Positions 24,081-24,313 of a stretch of 24,313 nucleotides of DNA are shown one piece after another. Source of the DNA: Ophiothrix spiculata (lineage: Eukaryota; Echinodermata; Ophiuroidea; Amphilepidida; Ophiotrichidae). Every line of letters begins with the position of its first letter. The first letter of the stretch is position 1. The stretch lies in NCBI GenBank assembly GCA_000969725.1, contig JXSR01S022886.1; one strand, written 5' to 3'. The notes beneath the pieces are model-generated. The model did not search any database. It saw only the letters and a list, made by a program, of their open reading frames with translations, and was not told the origin of the DNA. The position numbers and the translations under genes are program-made.

Positions 24081-24313
24081 ATTATAGGGTAGAACTATAC
24101 TATTCGGGTATAAGGTGTTTGATTTTACTTGGGCACGTATATAGATTCAATCGAACACATGAATTTGATGCTACCGGTTCACATAAAGAGGGCACTATCC
24201 GAAAAAAGTGAATAGCTTAGCATAGCATTCGAATAGTCTATAGCGAATACCATACTTTTATGTTATTGCAGCCTAATATAAACAGGCAAGTAGAAGGTGT
24301 GTGCCCGGGGAGG

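Noticed and set aside
1..24313. CRISPR array, operons or bacterial origin, suggested by the phage-type YqaJ nuclease
   Set aside because: There are no regularly spaced repeats, no ribosome-binding sites and no gene packing. Introns, SINEs and LINEs show an animal genome.

Overview
The window reads as intronic and intergenic DNA from a metazoan, most likely a marine invertebrate. It is AT-rich and has almost no long open frames. It contains GT-AG introns, fragments of animal-type non-LTR retrotransposons, a tRNA-headed SINE family, a probable Penelope-like fragment, and at least ten short inverted-repeat DNA elements. Nothing in it is bacterial. The sequence alone does not separate an echinoderm, hemichordate, amphioxus, mollusc or cnidarian source.

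The one intact gene I can support runs on the + strand in four exons: 8393-8776, 13124-13338, 16464-16606 and 18716-19878. All three introns obey GT-AG, the splice phases agree (0, 2, 1), and the joined frame is open for 634 codons plus a TAA stop. It encodes an N-terminal SAP-like segment, a SWIM-type zinc finger split across exons 2 and 3, a short Cys/Trp/Pro linker, and a C-terminal YqaJ (lambda-exonuclease-type) nuclease with the expected catalytic residues. Exon 3 is short, and its true frame is hidden beneath a longer overlapping frame, so a simple ORF view shows only the last exon.

The left part (1-8200) has no gene. It holds an inverted pair of a ~150-170-bp repeat about 3.4 kb apart, two copies of a ~240-bp MITE (1539-1786, 5090-5326), a near-perfect 129-bp-period duplication, a tRNA-like SINE head, a retroelement protein relic (4563-4934) and a G-run-bearing inverted-repeat element (7112-7637).

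Intron 1 (8777-13123) holds SINE copies, a minus-strand reverse-transcriptase relic, a 419-bp hAT-like element with an exact 8-bp target-site duplication, and palindromic MITEs. Intron 2 (13339-16463) holds an inverted-repeat element with a degenerate telomere-like core and several hairpins. Intron 3 (16607-18715) is largely a decayed L2/CR1-like LINE behind a truncated SINE.

Downstream of the gene (19879-24313) are short elements arranged end to end: a TTAA element 13 bp after the stop codon, a 415-bp element with ~26-bp ends, a 258-bp element, a second TTAA-flanked element, a 410-bp element with 38-bp TIRs, a TA-flanked Tc1/mariner-like element, and a final palindromic element.
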